A DNA stretch of 64,000 nucleotides, from positions 304,275 to 368,274 of the forward strand of contig NZ_FTOB01000002.1 of the NCBI RefSeq assembly GCF_900156625.1, in the 5' to 3' direction. The DNA comes from Zobellia uliginosa. GTDB taxonomy: Bacteria > Bacteroidota > Bacteroidia > Flavobacteriales > Flavobacteriaceae. Below, piece by piece: positions 62,883 to 64,000 of this stretch. The notes under the pieces are model-generated. The model was not told the origin of the DNA, made no database searches, and saw only the letters and a list, made by a program, of their open reading frames with translations. Positions within the stretch are counted from its first letter, which is position 1. Every line of letters begins with the position of its first letter. The translations under genes were made by a program, and so were the position numbers.

Positions 62883-64000
62883 CTAACGTCCTTCAGGGTT
62901 TCTGTTTTCATTAGGCTTCTGTGCAAAATATACCTCTGGGTCGTGGTACACCCCTGTTTTTTTATAGGATGGAATATCAACATCAAGACTCAGGTCACAA
63001 TCAAAACGTGCCATTATGGAATAGGCTTTTTTACTACTTTTCCCTGCATTGGTAAAATGAGAAAGTCCCCAAGTAACCCCTCTTCCGTTACCCGAATCGG
63101 TAAAGGCATCCGCGGCGAAAGGAGCGGCTGCCGTTGGGGCCAGAGAAACTACCGAGGCAATTTCAAAATTGACACCGTCTTTGGCGTATTGCATGGTATA
63201 TCGTTCGTTACCATCCTTTATGGCCAATGTGGCCACTCCTTCTTTAAAAGGAAAATACGTGGTTTCGTGTCCCGAGGTCATTACGGGGTTCAAGGGGTGT
63301 TTTTCAAATGGCCCTAAAGGATCATCTGCAATAACAAGACCATGGCCAACAGCATATTTATCTCGTATATCTGGCCATTTATTATAAGCAGCTTTATAGT
63401 ACAGATATATTTTTCCTTTGTAAACAATAGGTTGTGGGTCATGGGTGGCATCTTGGTCCCATTCCCCTTTTTTACCAAAGGGAATTACGGCATCCTTGCC
63501 ATGCGTCCATGGTCCGTCGGGAGAATCTGCATAGGAAACCGAAACGGGACACCAATCGCCTCTTAGTCCGCTCGGCTCGTTAAAGGCTTGGTAGTATAAA
63601 TAGTATTTTCCCTTCCAAACCAGGATATCGGGTGTGGCTACGGAGCGCCATCCGGGCTTGGGCTTTTCCGGTCTTGCAATGGCAACGCCCTCTTCTTTCC
63701 ATGTTGTTCCATCTTCACTGGTAGCGTACCAAATATCACATAGGTCCCAATCGGTAGACGGAATCTCATCGGTAGCTTCTTTGGCACGGTTCCAACCAAT
63801 GGGGGGCACTTTGGTATCTCTTTTAGTGTAGTAGATATAATATTTTCCATTTACTAAAATGGGCCTTGAGGGGTCTCGCCTAGAAATGGTTCCATCGCCA
63901 TTATTGTAGTCGAAGCCTTTAAGACGGGTATATTTGAACTGTGAAAAAAGCTCGTTATCCTGTACTCTGGGAGCGGGATAGCTGAACATGCGTTCCGCGG
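62883..64000 (-). CDS. GH117 alpha-1,3-(3,6-anhydro)-L-galactosidase, 5' end outside window
   Basis: At least 372 residues of a five-bladed propeller exo-enzyme that releases 3,6-anhydro-L-galactose from agar oligosaccharides. The frame is open to the window edge, and the residues before the first ATG (AER, then MFSYPAP) fit the family, so the true start lies beyond 64000. Signatures are FKYTRLKGFDYNNGDGTISR with the proposed catalytic-base Asp in RRDPS. TPDILVWKGKYYLYYQ, THDPQPIVYKGKIYLYYK and the proposed acid His in SGHETTYFPFKEG follow. The C-terminus with ARFDCDLSLDVDIPSY and a short charged tail matches known members. Operon partners are two sulfatases. Subclade (agar-type or other) needs a tree. 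Confidence 0.93.
   Translation of the reverse strand, partial: AERMFSYPAPRVQDNELFSQFKYTRLKGFDYNNGDGTISRRDPSRPILVNGKYYIYYTKRDTKVPPIGWNRAKEATDEIPSTDWDLCDIWYATSEDGTTWKEEGVAIARPEKPKPGWRSVATPDILVWKGKYYLYYQAFNEPSGLRGDWCPVSVSYADSPDGPWTHGKDAVIPFGKKGEWDQDATHDPQPIVYKGKIYLYYKAAYNKWPDIRDKYAVGHGLVIADDPLGPFEKHPLNPVMTSGHETTYFPFKEGVATLAIKDGNERYTMQYAKDGVNFEIASVVSLAPTAAAPFAADAFTDSGNGRGVTWGLSHFTNAGKSSKKAYSIMARFDCDLSLDVDIPSYKKTGVYHDPEVYFAQKPNENRNPEGR

Noticed and set aside
1-64000. CRISPR arrays, tRNA or rRNA genes, transposases, integrases, phage genes
   Set aside because: No regularly spaced repeats, no recognisable RNA gene and no such protein signatures were found on either strand by reading.

Overview
The window looks like chromosome of a marine, alga-degrading Bacteroidota, most likely a flavobacterium of the Zobellia/Maribacter/Cellulophaga kind. 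The evidence is three SusC/SusD pairs, six formylglycine sulfatases, a GH16 beta-agarase-like lipoprotein, a GH29 and a GH117 enzyme, a hybrid two-component regulator, and starts with little Shine-Dalgarno signal. No marker fixes the genus; the assignment is inference.

Layout. (1) 1-6.7 kb holds stress and envelope genes: a partial catalase, a VOC protein, a DUF421 membrane protein, a four-helix-bundle stress-type protein, outer-membrane phospholipase A and a TPR-LuxR regulator. (2) 7.2-17.3 kb is the first polysaccharide-utilisation block: GH29, a 935-bp leader, SusC, SusD, a multi-domain glycan-binding lipoprotein and GH16. (3) A cbpA/cbpM-type chaperone pair (17.6-18.8 kb) separates it from a 1410-residue hybrid two-component regulator (18.8-23.1 kb). 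(4) 23.4-35.2 kb carries two sulfatases, a second SusC/SusD pair and two more sulfatases, all on the + strand. (5) 35.4-40.5 kb, on the opposite strand, carries a third SusC/SusD pair. A frameshifted tail of another SusD lies directly behind it, which suggests gene exchange. (6) 41-45.2 kb: a PAS-rich histidine kinase with its response regulator, and an AraC regulator. (7) 45.3-50.9 kb: a very large ThuA/dehydrogenase-like/HEAT/cupredoxin fusion followed by a sugar isomerase and a Gfo/Idh/MocA oxidoreductase. (8) 51-56.5 kb: a soluble kinase and an NtrC-type regulator, two Rnk/GreA-like proteins, a small Cys-rich protein and glutamate dehydrogenase. (9) 56.6-64 kb, - strand: GH117, two sulfatases, a GH9-like protein and a lactonase-like lipoprotein, which looks like one operon.

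How the genes may work together. GH16, GH117, GH29 and six sulfatases fit a sulfated agar/porphyran-type red-algal galactan. GH16 would cut the chain at the cell surface, SusC/D would import oligosaccharides, sulfatases would strip sulfate, and GH29 and GH117 would remove terminal alpha-L-sugars. The hybrid regulator would sense a released oligosaccharide. A TTGTCAA-type motif recurs upstream of the first two susC genes but was not seen upstream of the third, so the first two may share a regulator. The substrate and regulatory links are inference. I saw no tRNA, rRNA, CRISPR array, transposase or phage gene.
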